Positions 25,851 to 34,601 of a stretch of DNA of 43,531 nucleotides are shown piece by piece. How positions within the stretch are numbered: position 1 is the stretch's first letter; the number at the start of each line of letters is the position of its first letter. Source of the stretch: Amazonocrinis nigriterrae CENA67 (GTDB lineage Bacteria > Cyanobacteriota > Cyanobacteriia > Cyanobacteriales > Nostocaceae). Below the pieces are notes generated by a model that saw only the letters and a program-made list of their open reading frames with translations, had not been told where the DNA came from and searched no databases. The stretch lies in NCBI RefSeq assembly GCF_016056305.1, contig NZ_JAECZC010000046.1, positions 7,583 to 51,113 of the forward strand, in the 5' to 3' direction. The position numbers and the translations under genes were made by a program.

Positions 25851-26125
25851 TGGAAGGTGCGTTGGAAAACACTCTGAAGCTGATCGTACTCCTGAGATTG
25901 ACCACTGCGACGCAGGGTACGCAAACGATTTTCCAACAACATTCTGGCTTCTGTACGTCCTATAGGTTGAAATTTAATACCTTTAACATCATTTGCCACC
26001 AAAAAAAACAAACGTTGGGCATAAAGTGTAGTGAATAGATCCTGGTTTTCGTCAACCATACAGATTCTATAAAGCAAACCCCAAGTAGGATGATTTATGT
26101 AAGTCTCTGAGTTTTCTGGATTCAT
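25847..26125 (-). CDS. pipX: PII-interacting protein PipX, NtcA coactivator
   Basis: The 92 residues give a full-length PipX: ETYINHPTWGLLYRIC, LFTTLYAQRLFFLVANDVKG, FQPIGRTEARMLLENRLRTLRR and a C-terminal helix. The N-terminal Tudor-like fold binds PII (GlnB) or the activator NtcA depending on 2-oxoglutarate and ADP/ATP. It thus links nitrogen status to transcription; it also binds the GTPase Der/EngA. The gene lies first in the pipX-pipY unit. A MITE-like element sits 118 bp upstream of its start codon. Confidence 0.96.
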   Translation of the reverse strand: MNPENSETYINHPTWGLLYRICMVDENQDLFTTLYAQRLFFLVANDVKGIKFQPIGRTEARMLLENRLRTLRRSGQSQEYDQLQSVFQRTFQ

Positions 26126-26242
26126 TTAATAGTCAAGGTAGGAGTATATATCTCTTTTCGCAGTTGAGGGCATATATTCAGACGATAATACCTTTCTTTA
26201 GCCCGAATATTTGTGCATAGTTGTGCGAAACTCAGCAATTTC

Positions 26243-26386
26243 AGGACTTACGCAGCTAGATTATTTGTTGAGGTTGGCAATATGGAATAGGGGAGCCACT
26301 GCGGTCTTAGGCAAAGCGCGATCGCGCAGTGGCTTCCCCATATCCAGCCCAAACCCATGATTTATCATTTCCCATGCGTAAGTCGT
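26243..26386. repeat. MITE-like element, AGGACTTACGCA ends (copy 1)
   Basis: AGGACTTACGCA at 26243-26254 faces TGCGTAAGTCGT at 26375-26386 (11 of 12 complementary), bounding 144 bp. Inside, 26290-26303 and 26325-26339 form a 14-bp stem with one bulge (GGGGAGCCACTGCG type) around a HIP1-like CGCGATCGCG. There is no transposase. A second element with the same ends but another interior lies at 42187. Confidence 0.6.
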
Positions 26387-26577
26387 AAATTTTTGCCGTT
26401 TAATAATGGTTCAGAAGACCTTGATCTAGTCGCTAATGAGCAGATGAGGCTAACAGTGAGGAAAGCGACGGTTTGTGTGTTACCAAGCTTTTTCTTCTAC
26501 AAAGAGTTTTCCCAATGCAAAAGAACTGTTTCGACAACCCCAGCTGCAAAGGGTAGACACGCATTGTAAAGCAGAAC
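26387..26577. other. Region of uncertain coding status upstream of pipX
   Basis: A plus-strand frame (26357-26569, 70 codons) starts inside the MITE-like element. Its residues (for example NGSEDLDLVANEQMRLTVRK) look partly protein-like, but there is no ribosome site or recognised family. I treat it as non-coding or a relic. Confidence 0.35.
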
Positions 26578-26775
26578 TCACAAAGTAGCAGCTTGTTGAT
26601 CGATATCCCGATTTAGCCTTGGTGATTCATACTCAGTTGCCATTGATGATACAGAAAAACTTCTATGCTCTTGTTTGAAGCTCTCAGTGACAACGAGATA
26701 TACCTTTTGAAATTTTCCAGGCCAAAAGCCGACTCTCATACTTCTGTTTGCTCTAACTTCTCTCCATGTTGCCAT
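26578..26775 (-). CDS. Possible 65-residue hypothetical protein
   Basis: The frame from ATG 26775 reads MATWREVRANRSMRVGFW and continues with KVYLVVTESFKQEHRSF. The composition is plausible for a small basic cytosolic protein. No ribosome site is clear, and an in-frame TTG lies ten codons upstream (26805). It sits between ecfT and pipX on the same strand. No family is recognised. Confidence 0.35.
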   Translation of the reverse strand: MATWREVRANRSMRVGFWPGKFQKVYLVVTESFKQEHRSFSVSSMATEYESPRLNRDIDQQAATL

Positions 26776-26814
26776 AATTATCGCTTGACGGAGCAAAATA
26801 GCCAAGTTTGTCAG

Positions 26815-26965
26815 TTGTCAGTTGTCATTTGTCAGTCGTTAGGATTTATTTCTCCCCTGCTCCTCTGCTCCCCTGTGCCCCTAATCCCCACTCCCTTTCG
26901 GTCGTGGGGGCCCCGAGTTCCCCTGCTCCTCTGCTTCCCCTGCTCCCTGCCCCATGCCCAATGCC
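26815..26965. repeat. Heptamers plus 70-nt dispersed repeat
   Basis: TTGTCAG heptamers lead into positions 26860-26929, which are identical over 70 nt to 11142-11211. CCCATGCCCAATG units follow, as at the left end of the window. Confidence 0.75.
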
Positions 26966-26971
26966 CAATAT

Positions 26972-27898
26972 TTAAAATTGATTTCCTAAAACTACCCTGA
27001 TTCCCCAAAATAGGGTTAAAGTTGCGATCGCTAGCCAGTCCCACGCTTTTAAACGTAATTCATGCCATTTGACTCGATGTTCGTTAGGACTGGTGAAACC
27101 TCGCACCATCATAGCATTAGCCATTTGTTCTGCTCTTAATAACAGATTCTCTAACAATCGCTCTGCTACTATCATCCAAACTTTCACTGTTCCTTTCAAC
27201 CCTAGCTTTTTCCAGTTAATCGCCCTTGTCATCACAGAACGAACTAAATTTTGCACTTCTTCTAAAACCAGGGGAATAAACCGCAAGGACAAAGTTAAAG
27301 TCAAAGTAATTTCAGTTACAGGTAACTTTAACCGTCGCAGTGGCTGCATCAAGCTTTCAATAGCAGAGGTAATTTCTTCTGGTGCGGTTGTCAGTAGATA
27401 AAGGTTAGTACTATATATCACTGTGAACAAAATCGTACTCAGGCGCACTGCTAAATCTAAAGAACGGCGAGTGACTTTGACTGGCCCTTTGTGAAACAAA
27501 ATGTAACTATATTTTTTATGATCACTTGCTGGTTCTGTGACAACTTGAGAATTCTTAGCGTTTGCTGGTTGAGTCAAGACTTGTTCGTTAGCAGGTAAGC
27601 GCGGCTGATAATCTATACCTAATCCATCAGGACTAACTGCACCAATAATCAAAACTAAAAATGAGAGTGTCAACAGCCAACCCATTTGTTGCTGCCACAC
27701 TCGCCTAGGTATTCTGGCAAATAAGGTAAAAAGAATCAACAGTACTACCAGCAATATGCGCCATTCGTTGGTGGCAAAACTATAGCTAGTCAAAAAGCTC
27801 ATCAACCAAGCAATCTTGACTCGTGGATCGAGTTTATGTAGCCAAGTTTGCGGCTGTTCTAAGTATAGTCCTAGTGGTAGCGATCGCAGTAAATCCAT
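26972..27898 (-). CDS. ecfT: Energy-coupling factor transporter T component (EcfT/CbiQ family)
   Basis: The 308-residue polytopic membrane protein opens with LHKLDPRVKIAWLMSFLTS, the EcfT/CbiQ N-terminal signature. It has about five to six hydrophobic segments and carries the coupling-helix motif RAEQMANAMMVRGF near the C-terminus. EcfT connects a substrate-binding S protein to paired ATPases for vitamin or metal uptake; none of these partners is nearby. An extra soluble loop of about 50 residues (120-165) follows the third membrane segment. It lies 87 bp downstream of der. Confidence 0.85.
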   Translation of the reverse strand: MDLLRSLPLGLYLEQPQTWLHKLDPRVKIAWLMSFLTSYSFATNEWRILLVVLLILFTLFARIPRRVWQQQMGWLLTLSFLVLIIGAVSPDGLGIDYQPRLPANEQVLTQPANAKNSQVVTEPASDHKKYSYILFHKGPVKVTRRSLDLAVRLSTILFTVIYSTNLYLLTTAPEEITSAIESLMQPLRRLKLPVTEITLTLTLSLRFIPLVLEEVQNLVRSVMTRAINWKKLGLKGTVKVWMIVAERLLENLLLRAEQMANAMMVRGFTSPNEHRVKWHELRLKAWDWLAIATLTLFWGIRVVLGNQF

Positions 27899-27985
27899 TT
27901 TAAAGTTAGGAGTTAGCAGTTAAAAGTTAACAGTTAGGAATCTTGACTTTAACTCATAACTCCTGACTCCTAACTCATAACTTGA
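27899..27985. repeat. Inverted TTAGGAG/AACTCCTAAC heptamers
   Basis: AGTTAGGAGTTAGCAGTTAAAAG-type units are followed by the complementary TTAACTCATAACTCCTGACTCC-type units. This gives an imperfect long hairpin between der and ecfT. Confidence 0.55.
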
Positions 27986-29347
27986 TTAAACGCGAGTTGC
28001 TCGGTTAACGCTACCACTTTCCACATCTCGGACTTTTTTGCTACGCCAGAGTAAGCGTATGGGAGTACCTTTAAATCCTAGTTGTTGACGAAATTGCCTT
28101 TCTATGTATCGACGATAGTTGTCGTTGAAACGTTTGGCGTCGTTGACAAATAAAGCGATCGTTGGTGGTTGCGTACTCACTTGCGTACCATAATAAATTC
28201 TACCTTGACGACCACCGCGCGAGGTTGGGGGGGAGTGCCAGCTGACAGCATCTTCTAATACTTCGTTAATAACTGACGTGCTGACACGGCGTTTGTGTGA
28301 CTCAGCGGCTTGATTGACAAATTCTAAAATCTTTTCTACCCGTTGTCCTGTTAAAGCACTGACAAAAATGGTTTCTGCCCATTCGGTAAAATGTAACCGT
28401 TCTTGCAGACTTTTTTCGTAGTCGTAGATTGTGTATGAGTCTTTTTCGACTGCATCCCACTTATTCACAACGATGATACAAGCTCGACCTTCTTCAATAA
28501 TTCGTCCTGCTAATTTTTGGTCTTGCTCAGTCACTCCATCAAGGGCATCTAATACTAATAAAACCACATCGGCACGACGAATCGCTTTGAAGGCACGGTT
28601 AATGCTAAAGAATTCCGGGCCGTAGTCTACGTTTTTCTTTTTACGAATACCTGCGGTGTCAATCAAGCGATAGGTTTGCCCTTCTCGTTCGATTACAGTA
28701 TCAATTGCATCGCGGGTCGTACCAGAAATCGGGCTGACAATTACCCTTTGTTCTCCCACAAAACTATTCAGTAAACTTGATTTACCTACATTGGGGCGAC
28801 CGACAATTGCCACTTTAATTTCATTATTTTCCGGTATTTCCTCGACTGTGGGAATGTGCTTAATTAACTCGTCGAGGATTTCTCCTGTACCGTTACCATG
28901 AATGGCGGAGACGGGGTAAGGTTCACCCAATCCTAATTCCCAAAATTCAGCAGCTTGAATTAAGCCTTGTTCTGGAGATTCACATTTATTCACAGCCAGT
29001 AAGACGGGTACTGGTTGAGTACGCAACCATTCGGCTATTTCTAAATCAGCCGAATTTGGGCCAGCTTGACCGTCTACTACAAAAATAGCAGCACTGGCTT
29101 CGGTGAGGGCGGCTAATGCTTGTTGGCGAATCAGTGGCAGGAATTCGGTATCATCGTTAAATACCAAACCGCCTGTATCTACGACTAAAAATTCGCGATC
29201 GCGCCAGTAAGCCGGCATATAAGTGCGATCGCGTGTCACACCCGGTTCATCGTGGACAATCGCCGTTTGTTCCCCGGCGAGACGATTAACCAGGGTGGAT
29301 TTGCCCACATTCGGGCGTCCGATAATTGCAACAATTGGCAGTCCCAT
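27986..29347 (-). CDS. der: Ribosome-assembly GTPase Der (EngA)
   Basis: Two tandem GTPase domains are present, each with GRPNVGKS (10-17 and 183-190). DTGG and DTAG are the G3 motifs, VNKCES and VNKWD the G4 motifs. A C-terminal KH-like domain ends the protein. The 453 residues are normal for Der, which assembles the 50S subunit. In cyanobacteria EngA is a known binding partner of PipX, whose gene lies about 1.9 kb downstream in the same orientation. Confidence 0.96.
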   Translation of the reverse strand: MGLPIVAIIGRPNVGKSTLVNRLAGEQTAIVHDEPGVTRDRTYMPAYWRDREFLVVDTGGLVFNDDTEFLPLIRQQALAALTEASAAIFVVDGQAGPNSADLEIAEWLRTQPVPVLLAVNKCESPEQGLIQAAEFWELGLGEPYPVSAIHGNGTGEILDELIKHIPTVEEIPENNEIKVAIVGRPNVGKSSLLNSFVGEQRVIVSPISGTTRDAIDTVIEREGQTYRLIDTAGIRKKKNVDYGPEFFSINRAFKAIRRADVVLLVLDALDGVTEQDQKLAGRIIEEGRACIIVVNKWDAVEKDSYTIYDYEKSLQERLHFTEWAETIFVSALTGQRVEKILEFVNQAAESHKRRVSTSVINEVLEDAVSWHSPPTSRGGRQGRIYYGTQVSTQPPTIALFVNDAKRFNDNYRRYIERQFRQQLGFKGTPIRLLWRSKKVRDVESGSVNRATRV

Positions 29348-29504
29348 AAACCCAGGATAAGTAGGAGATGTAGTATATCACATCTCTTTATTTTAGCTAC
29401 TTTAATTCTGTATTTAATTTCTCAACCCCAAAGATGATTATCCGTCAAATTTAAAGGAATAGGATAACGGAGAATCTGGCAGTCACATCAAAGGAGATTG
29501 TGCC

Positions 29505-30365
29505 TTGAGAAATCGTAAGTGGCTTGTAAAAGCCAGTAAATCAGCCTGGCGATTTTTAGGATGGTGTCTTTTGTTATGCTTATGTACCTTACTGTACGCC
29601 AAGTTGATTGAACCGAATTGGATTGAGGTTAAATCTTTACAACTGACTCTACCGCACTTGGCATCAGAATTTAACGGCTATCGCGTTGTGCAAATCAGCG
29701 ATATTCATCGCGATCAATGGATGACTCCACAGCGAATACAGCGTATTGTCCACCTAGTCAATAGCCAGAAACCAGATATAGTAGCAATTACAGGGGATTT
29801 CATCACTCGTCATTCGCCAAGCTTAATTTCTTCTCTTGGGGTTCCTTTAGCTCAACTCACACCCAAAGACAAGACTGTGGCAGTATTAGGCAATCATGAC
29901 CACGAGAACGACACTAAAGCAATTATACAAGTACTAACACAAAGCGGTGTATACCTCCTTAGTAATGATGTTTACACCATCCAGCGGGGTAGTGCAATGC
30001 TGCATATCGCTGGGGTAGATGATGTGGGGATGGGTAAAGGCCGTTTAGATTTAGTTATGCAGCAGTTACCCAATGAGGGAGGGGCTATTTTACTAGCACA
30101 CGAACCAGACTTTGTTAATATCAGTGCTGCTACAAAAAGGTTTGACTTGCAGTTATCGGGACATTCTCACGGTGGACAAGTGCGTTTACCTTTTTTCAAG
30201 CCGCCGGTTTTACCGCCTTGGGGTAAACAATATTACTGGGGAAAATATCAAGTAGGAAATATGTTTTTGTACACTAACCGCGGGTTAGGAATGACAGGAC
30301 TGCATTTGCGATTTTTTGCGCGTCCTGAAATTACGGTGTTTACTTTGGTTGCACCTACGAAATAG
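29505..30365 (+). CDS. Membrane-anchored metallophosphoesterase (YkuE-like)
   Basis: The protein has 286 residues and an N-terminal membrane segment (about 16-32). Calcineurin-type metal motifs follow: SDIH (Asp66, His68), GDF (97-99), GNHDH (129-133), LLAHEPD and SGHSHGGQ. Relatives hydrolyse UDP-sugars, lipid pyrophosphates or nucleotides at the membrane; the substrate is not defined. The start is an unusual TTG, supported by AAAGGAG ending 8 bases upstream and by the lack of an alternative in-frame start near it. It is divergent from der across 157 bp. Confidence 0.85.
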   Translation: MRNRKWLVKASKSAWRFLGWCLLLCLCTLLYAKLIEPNWIEVKSLQLTLPHLASEFNGYRVVQISDIHRDQWMTPQRIQRIVHLVNSQKPDIVAITGDFITRHSPSLISSLGVPLAQLTPKDKTVAVLGNHDHENDTKAIIQVLTQSGVYLLSNDVYTIQRGSAMLHIAGVDDVGMGKGRLDLVMQQLPNEGGAILLAHEPDFVNISAATKRFDLQLSGHSHGGQVRLPFFKPPVLPPWGKQYYWGKYQVGNMFLYTNRGLGMTGLHLRFFARPEITVFTLVAPTK

Positions 30366-30427
30366 TAGGTTTTTGCCATCCCATTTTACGCATCTTTAGT
30401 AGCGAGGTAATGAATCATTATTGTTTT

Positions 30428-30591
30428 AGTCATCTTCAAGATGACTTTTGCTATTAGCCATAGGTTTCTAACCTATGGCGGGTAATCGGTTGGATGCAAG
30501 ATTTCCAATGTGATTACTGAATGTTGGCTTTACCCACAAGTCCGCCTCAGAATTAATTCTGAGGCTAATAGCTCAACTCAGCTAAAGCTGA
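30428..30591. repeat. Array of four hairpins with REP-like head motifs
   Basis: There are four small stem-loops: AGTCATCTT-C-AAGATGACT (30428-30446); CCATAGGTT-TCT-AACCTATGG (30458-30478); a perfect 22-bp palindrome (30544-30565); and TCAGCT-AA-AGCTGA (30578-30591). The second and third are each preceded, on opposite strands, by the same 8-mer GCTATTAG (30450-30457 plus, 30565-30572 minus). Head plus palindrome in inverted pairs is the layout of REP doublets (REPINs). A Y1 transposase relic begins its 3' end 20 bp away. Confidence 0.5.
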
Positions 30592-30611
30592 CTGTTATGA
30601 AATAAGTATCA

Positions 30612-31053
30612 TTAGTTAATATGAGTGGGTTTTGGTGCATCATCTTCGTGATGAAGACGTTCCAACGATGCAATTATTGTTCCATTTAAATGATGCATTT
30701 TTTGATTTTTTACATACATAACAGCTTGCTCAAGTTGTTTGCTTCCTAGAGAAAAAACACCATATCCGCGTTGCCAGCAAAATAAATCTTGTGAAGGCAA
30801 AACATGATTCAGATAATGAGTACTACTGCCTTTAATATTTTGCACAAAATCAGAGATAGAAAGTTTAGGTGGAATAGAAGCAACTAAATGAACGTGGTTG
30901 TCTGTACCACCCATTCCATGGATAATGCAACCAAGCGCATCAGCTTTGCCAATGATATAATTGTAAAGCTGGCTTTCACGTTCGGGTAAAATTAGTGGCT
31001 GACGTTCTTTTGTCGCCCAAACAAGATGATAATGAAAGTCGCCACAAAGCCAT
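30612..31053 (-). pseudogene. tnpA: IS200-like / REP-associated Y1 transposase, frameshifted
   Basis: The frame reads HYHLVWATKERQPLI, then the HUH motif HVHLVA (in MGGTDNHVHL), ISDFVQNIKGSS and the catalytic Tyr in MYVKNQKMHH. All are hallmarks of IS200-type single-strand transposases. The expected start MALWRL (ATG at 31053) is in a different frame, and one extra base near 31036-31042 separates them. The in-frame 5' part runs to a stop without a start codon. Only an internal ATG at 30914 could be used, after the N-terminal strands. The gene is 442 nt long, one more than a multiple of three, as expected for a one-base insertion. No tnpB is present. Confidence 0.75.
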
Positions 31054-31185
31054 TTAAGTAACTTTTGTTAGAGATTGCTTGCTTTTAGTATTCCCCAAAA
31101 TTGCTAAAAATCTTCAAATTGAATTGAGCTTAGTTACTATAAAAACATTTGAGTACAACAAGTTGTCACTAATTATGGAAAATAC

Positions 31186-31411
31186 ATGATTACAAAGAAT
31201 CACAATAGATCAGAATATATGTCATGGTAAACCTTGTATTCGAGGACTGCGCTATCCTGTGGAGTTTATTCTGGAATTACTCAGTTCTGGTATGAGTATT
31301 GATGATATACTAGCCGATTATGATGATTTAGAACGCGACGATATTCTTGCTGCTTTGTTATTTGCACCTCGTTTGACTCAAGTGAAAAGCATCTACAACG
31401 TAGTTAAATGA
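31186..31411 (+). pseudogene. DUF433 antitoxin, start region frameshifted
   Basis: From 31190 the frame reads LQRITIDQNICHGKPCIRG and on to SIYNVVK, a complete DUF433 protein of the VapB-like antitoxin type. The natural ATG (31186) is out of frame with it: reading from the ATG gives 14 codons and a stop. A TGA lies just upstream in the DUF433 frame, and no ATG, GTG or TTG is available before the conserved part. A one- or two-base indel just after the start explains this. Its stop overlaps the start of the next gene, as in intact pairs. Confidence 0.7.
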
Positions 31412-31761
31412 ATTTTCTAGTAGATGCATAGTTACCAGTACGTCTAGCGCGGCTTTTGCAATCAGTCGGTTATGATACCATTCATACCCAAGATTTACCA
31501 AAACAAAATATCACAACTGATGTAGAAATTAATGCTATCTCAATTCAAAAAAATCATATTGTTGTGACTAAAGATAGAGACTTTTTTGATTCATTTATAA
31601 TTTCCCAAGAACCTTATAAGCTTCTATTGGTAACTACAGGCAACATCACAAATGCAGAACTTATAACTTTATTTATAAATAACCTACCCCAGTTAAATGA
31701 ACTATTCCAGCAATATTCGTTAATGGAAATTAACTACAATACTATTATTGTTCATCAGTAG
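31408..31761 (+). pseudogene. DUF5615 PIN-like toxin with premature stop
   Basis: The frame begins MNFLVDA, then TAG at 31429-31431, then LPVRLARLLQSVGYDT, VTKDRDFFDSFI and LVTTGNIT, up to residue 117. This is the DUF5615 (PIN-like, Mut7-C related) nuclease family. The stop replaces a position that is Gln in relatives (DAQLP), so one C-to-T change (CAG to TAG) made it. The acidic residues of the active site (Asp6, then the KDRD block) are otherwise kept. Overlap with the DUF433 stop (ATGA) shows the original toxin-antitoxin operon. Confidence 0.75.
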
Positions 31762-31866
31762 TTGATTACCAAAAGTGGCATTATAATGATTGCTGCCTGA
31801 AATGATAGTGTTAGTGTAGAGGAAAACCGAAAGCTACACGAATATCGGATGCTCATATTTCAAGCT

Positions 31867-32334
31867 TTACTCATTGACTGGAATTAATACTGGGCCGTTA
31901 TCAATTAATTGATATCTAGCTTCTCTGGTGAAAACAACTCGACAATTTACACCACCATAATTTTTGCAGGTTTGTAGAGCATACCGCGCTGCGATCGCTC
32001 TACCTTTTCTTGGCTGTGTGGTATCATATCCCCAACCTGTACCATAAGCACCGTTAGAACCAACTGCTAAGGCTCCCCAAGCATTTTTAAACCATAATGG
32101 TACTGAACAATCTTGAGCGCGAGATTGTTGTTTGCAATTATAAAGCGCACCTCTTTCGGCTTCTTGGCGTGATGAACCTGTTGCTGAGGCGTAAACTCTT
32201 GTTGAGGAGGAGTAAGCGATCGCTCCATACAAATCTGGGGTAGACTGAGCTTGAGCAACCTGTGTCAACCCAGGTATAATTGATAACGCTGTAGCTGCTG
32301 CGAATAAAGTTTTTTGTAATGTATTTGCCAACAT
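31867..32334 (-). CDS. Secreted DUF4189 protein
   Basis: The protein has 155 residues, with a signal peptide (cleavage after AQA near residue 29). One DUF4189 domain follows: YGAIAYSSSTRVYASATG, SRQEAERGALYNC, WGALAVGSNGAYGTGWGYDT and RYALQTCKNYGGVNCRVV. Four cysteines can form two disulfides, as usual in this domain. Function is unknown; family members are small periplasmic or extracellular proteins. Transcription is independent of plsY, which lies 57 bp upstream in the same direction and may also feed into it. Confidence 0.8.
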   Translation of the reverse strand: MLANTLQKTLFAAATALSIIPGLTQVAQAQSTPDLYGAIAYSSSTRVYASATGSSRQEAERGALYNCKQQSRAQDCSVPLWFKNAWGALAVGSNGAYGTGWGYDTTQPRKGRAIAARYALQTCKNYGGVNCRVVFTREARYQLIDNGPVLIPVNE

Positions 32335-32391
32335 AATTTTTAATTGACCTCTAGTAGCGAACTACAAGTCTATATGTAGGCATTTCGGATT

Positions 32392-33072
32392 TTATGCAGT
32401 TTGTTCTGGTTCGGTTGCTAACTTCTGTCCAATTTTTGGTTCTGTTCCAGCAAGCAGTCGCTCAATATTACCACGGTGGCGCAAAATTACATACAAACCA
32501 CCGACAATACCAAACAGCACATAAGGTAATGGTAGGTGGAAAACTAGCATGAAAATGGAAACAGCGATCGCACCTGCAATGGAACTTAAAGATACAATCC
32601 GCGATATCGCCACTACTACAGCAAACACACCCACTGTTGCTAAACCTACCTGCCAACTCATTGCTAACAAAATTCCTAAACTGGTAGCAACAGATTTACC
32701 GCCAGTAAAGCCCAAAAAAATCGATTTACTGTGTCCAAGGATGGCAGCTAAACCAGCTAGAGTTACTAACCAAGGTTGCCACAGTTTGACATCTACCTGT
32801 GGTGGGATTAAATTTTGACTCTCAGCAAAGTTAAATAACCAGTAAACGAGAGCGATCGCTAATACTCCCTTCAAGCTATCAATTACTAAAACGAATGCTC
32901 CTGGCCCTTTGCCCAAAGTTCTTAAGACATTAGTTGCACCAGTGGAACCGGAACCAACTTCTCGAATATCAATACCTTTTAACTGCTTGACAGCTATGTA
33001 GCCAGTGGGAAAAGAACCCAGCAAGTAAGCTAAAAGCAGTATTACCCCAGATAAAGTTAACCAAATAGCCAT
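32392..33072 (-). CDS. plsY: Glycerol-3-phosphate acyltransferase PlsY
   Basis: The 226-residue integral membrane enzyme has the three conserved PlsY loops: GSFPTGYIAVK with GSGSTGATNVLRTLG, LGHSKSIFLGFTGGKSVATSLG, and the C-terminal LRHRGNIERLLAGTEPK. PlsY transfers the acyl group from acyl-phosphate (made by PlsX) to glycerol 3-phosphate, the first step of phospholipid synthesis. It lies downstream of DUF3086, DUF3119 and a lipid-transport permease on the same strand, forming a lipid-related neighbourhood. Confidence 0.95.
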   Translation of the reverse strand: MAIWLTLSGVILLLAYLLGSFPTGYIAVKQLKGIDIREVGSGSTGATNVLRTLGKGPGAFVLVIDSLKGVLAIALVYWLFNFAESQNLIPPQVDVKLWQPWLVTLAGLAAILGHSKSIFLGFTGGKSVATSLGILLAMSWQVGLATVGVFAVVVAISRIVSLSSIAGAIAVSIFMLVFHLPLPYVLFGIVGGLYVILRHRGNIERLLAGTEPKIGQKLATEPEQTA

Positions 33073-33084
33073 AAAAATTTAAAA

Positions 33085-33177
33085 ACAGTCAATAGTCCAT
33101 AGTCAATAGTCTATAGTCTATGGCCCTAAAATTTTTGACTGTTAACTGTTGACTGTTGACTGTTGACTGTTGACTAC
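33085..33177. repeat. GTCAATA/GTCTATA and TTGACTG heptamer repeats
   Basis: AGTCCATAGTCAATAGTC-type units are followed by at least four copies of TTGACTG, between plsY and the DUF3086 gene. Confidence 0.7.
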
Positions 33178-34461
33178 TCAAAAATCATTATCATAATTTC
33201 TCACTGTTTTGGGGTCTGGGGCAAAGGCTAACCACAGCGGGAATTGCAGCAGTGCTAGACTGATTTGCTCTTCAGAATCATCAATCAGAATCAAAGGTAA
33301 TTGATTGGCTTTTACTAAGCGGTCTGCTTTCTGCGCTAAAGCTTCTGGCGTTTCAAATAATACTACTCCACGATCAGGGCCAAAGTCTGGGCGACCTATG
33401 CCTAGACAGTCTTGCAGACCACGCCGCCATTCACCTAGGCGTTCTGGTGTATTAGCTAAAACTAGTGTACGGACGCGATCGCCGTACAGCTTGTGTAGGA
33501 TTGAAATTGCTGCTGAAGCAATCAAAATATTCTGTAAGCGGCTACCCATCGTCCGCAAAGCACCCCGTCCGCCTTGGGTAAAAAACCAATTAGAAACTCG
33601 TTCGGCGTGGACGGGTTCAAAGGTGCGGCGCAGTTGCCACGCGGGGCCATAATAATCTGGTTGGCTGCGGTACTGTTCTATTAAGCGGCGAATTTGCTTT
33701 GTGGTATCTTGAAACTGCTGTGCCGCAAACTGTGGTATTGCTGGCTGGGGTTCAGCTTGCTTAGTTTCTTTGACAGTTGGTTTTTCGCGTTCTGTGATAG
33801 CAGGAACTAGTTGCAACTGCTCTGCCGCTGCTGCCAAATCCTGTAAACTACCCGTAAGATAATCTTTAAAGCCCTGTACCCGAATAGCTAAGTCTTGGGA
33901 TGCTCCGGCAAAAGTGGTACGCATTTCGTTGCGAATACGTTCTTGACGGCGTTCTAGCTGTTCTACAGCAATTTGCAACGTCTGTTTGCGTTGTTCTAAC
34001 TGCACTAGTGACTCTTGCACAATTCGTCCCAGTGAGTTTTGAGTTTCACTAACTTGTGTTTGAAGAGCTTTGTAAGAATTTTGTAAGTTGGCTATTTCTT
34101 CTTTGAGAGCTGCTTCAGTACGTTGCAACTCTGCCACTCGCTGTGCTGCTTGTGCGTATAGTGAATTATTGTCTGATGCTAATTCTGTTTCTGACCCCAA
34201 GGCGGCAGTTTCCGCTTCTGACTGTACAGCAAACTCAGCATCTGGCTCTTCACCAGAATTTGCCACTTCAGTATTTGAGGTGGAAGGCTGAGAATTTGCG
34301 TAATTTAGTTGTGTCTCAACTGATGAAGTTTGCCCTTCTGTTTCCAGAACTGACTCTCTAGATGAGTTTTCTAAAGGATGTTCACCTATAGAGTTTTGTT
34401 CTTGTTCTTGCTCTAACCACTCATCAATTGGTTCTGGGGTTTGAGATTCCTCGGAGTTCAT
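33178..34461 (-). CDS. DUF3086 protein with coiled coil
   Basis: The 427 residues start with an acidic, Gln/Ser/Glu-rich disordered part (1-105). A long coiled coil follows (about 108-215: ELQRTEAALKEEIANLQ, LEQRKQTLQIAVEQLERRQ). The conserved C-terminal DUF3086 domain (about 255-427) contains RRLIEQYRSQPDYYGPAWQLRRTFEP, SRLQNILIASAAISILHKLYGDR and LPLILIDDSEEQISL. Known to me only as a cyanobacterial family of unknown role. It lies between plsY and the DUF3119/MlaE-type genes. Confidence 0.85.
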   Translation of the reverse strand: MNSEESQTPEPIDEWLEQEQEQNSIGEHPLENSSRESVLETEGQTSSVETQLNYANSQPSTSNTEVANSGEEPDAEFAVQSEAETAALGSETELASDNNSLYAQAAQRVAELQRTEAALKEEIANLQNSYKALQTQVSETQNSLGRIVQESLVQLEQRKQTLQIAVEQLERRQERIRNEMRTTFAGASQDLAIRVQGFKDYLTGSLQDLAAAAEQLQLVPAITEREKPTVKETKQAEPQPAIPQFAAQQFQDTTKQIRRLIEQYRSQPDYYGPAWQLRRTFEPVHAERVSNWFFTQGGRGALRTMGSRLQNILIASAAISILHKLYGDRVRTLVLANTPERLGEWRRGLQDCLGIGRPDFGPDRGVVLFETPEALAQKADRLVKANQLPLILIDDSEEQISLALLQFPLWLAFAPDPKTVRNYDNDF

Positions 34462-34601
34462 AAATAATAGTGCAATTCCTATGGCGCGAATAAATAGCTT
34501 TAAGCAATATACAACTGACTTGGCTAGAAAGTGCTGAGTACTGAGTGCTGAGTGCTGAGTCCTCGTATATACTATGTGTAATTAGTTACTTTAATTACTT
34601 G

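Noticed and set aside
26357-26569. Plus-strand 70-codon frame
   Set aside because: Begins within the MITE-like element, has no ribosome site and no recognised motif.
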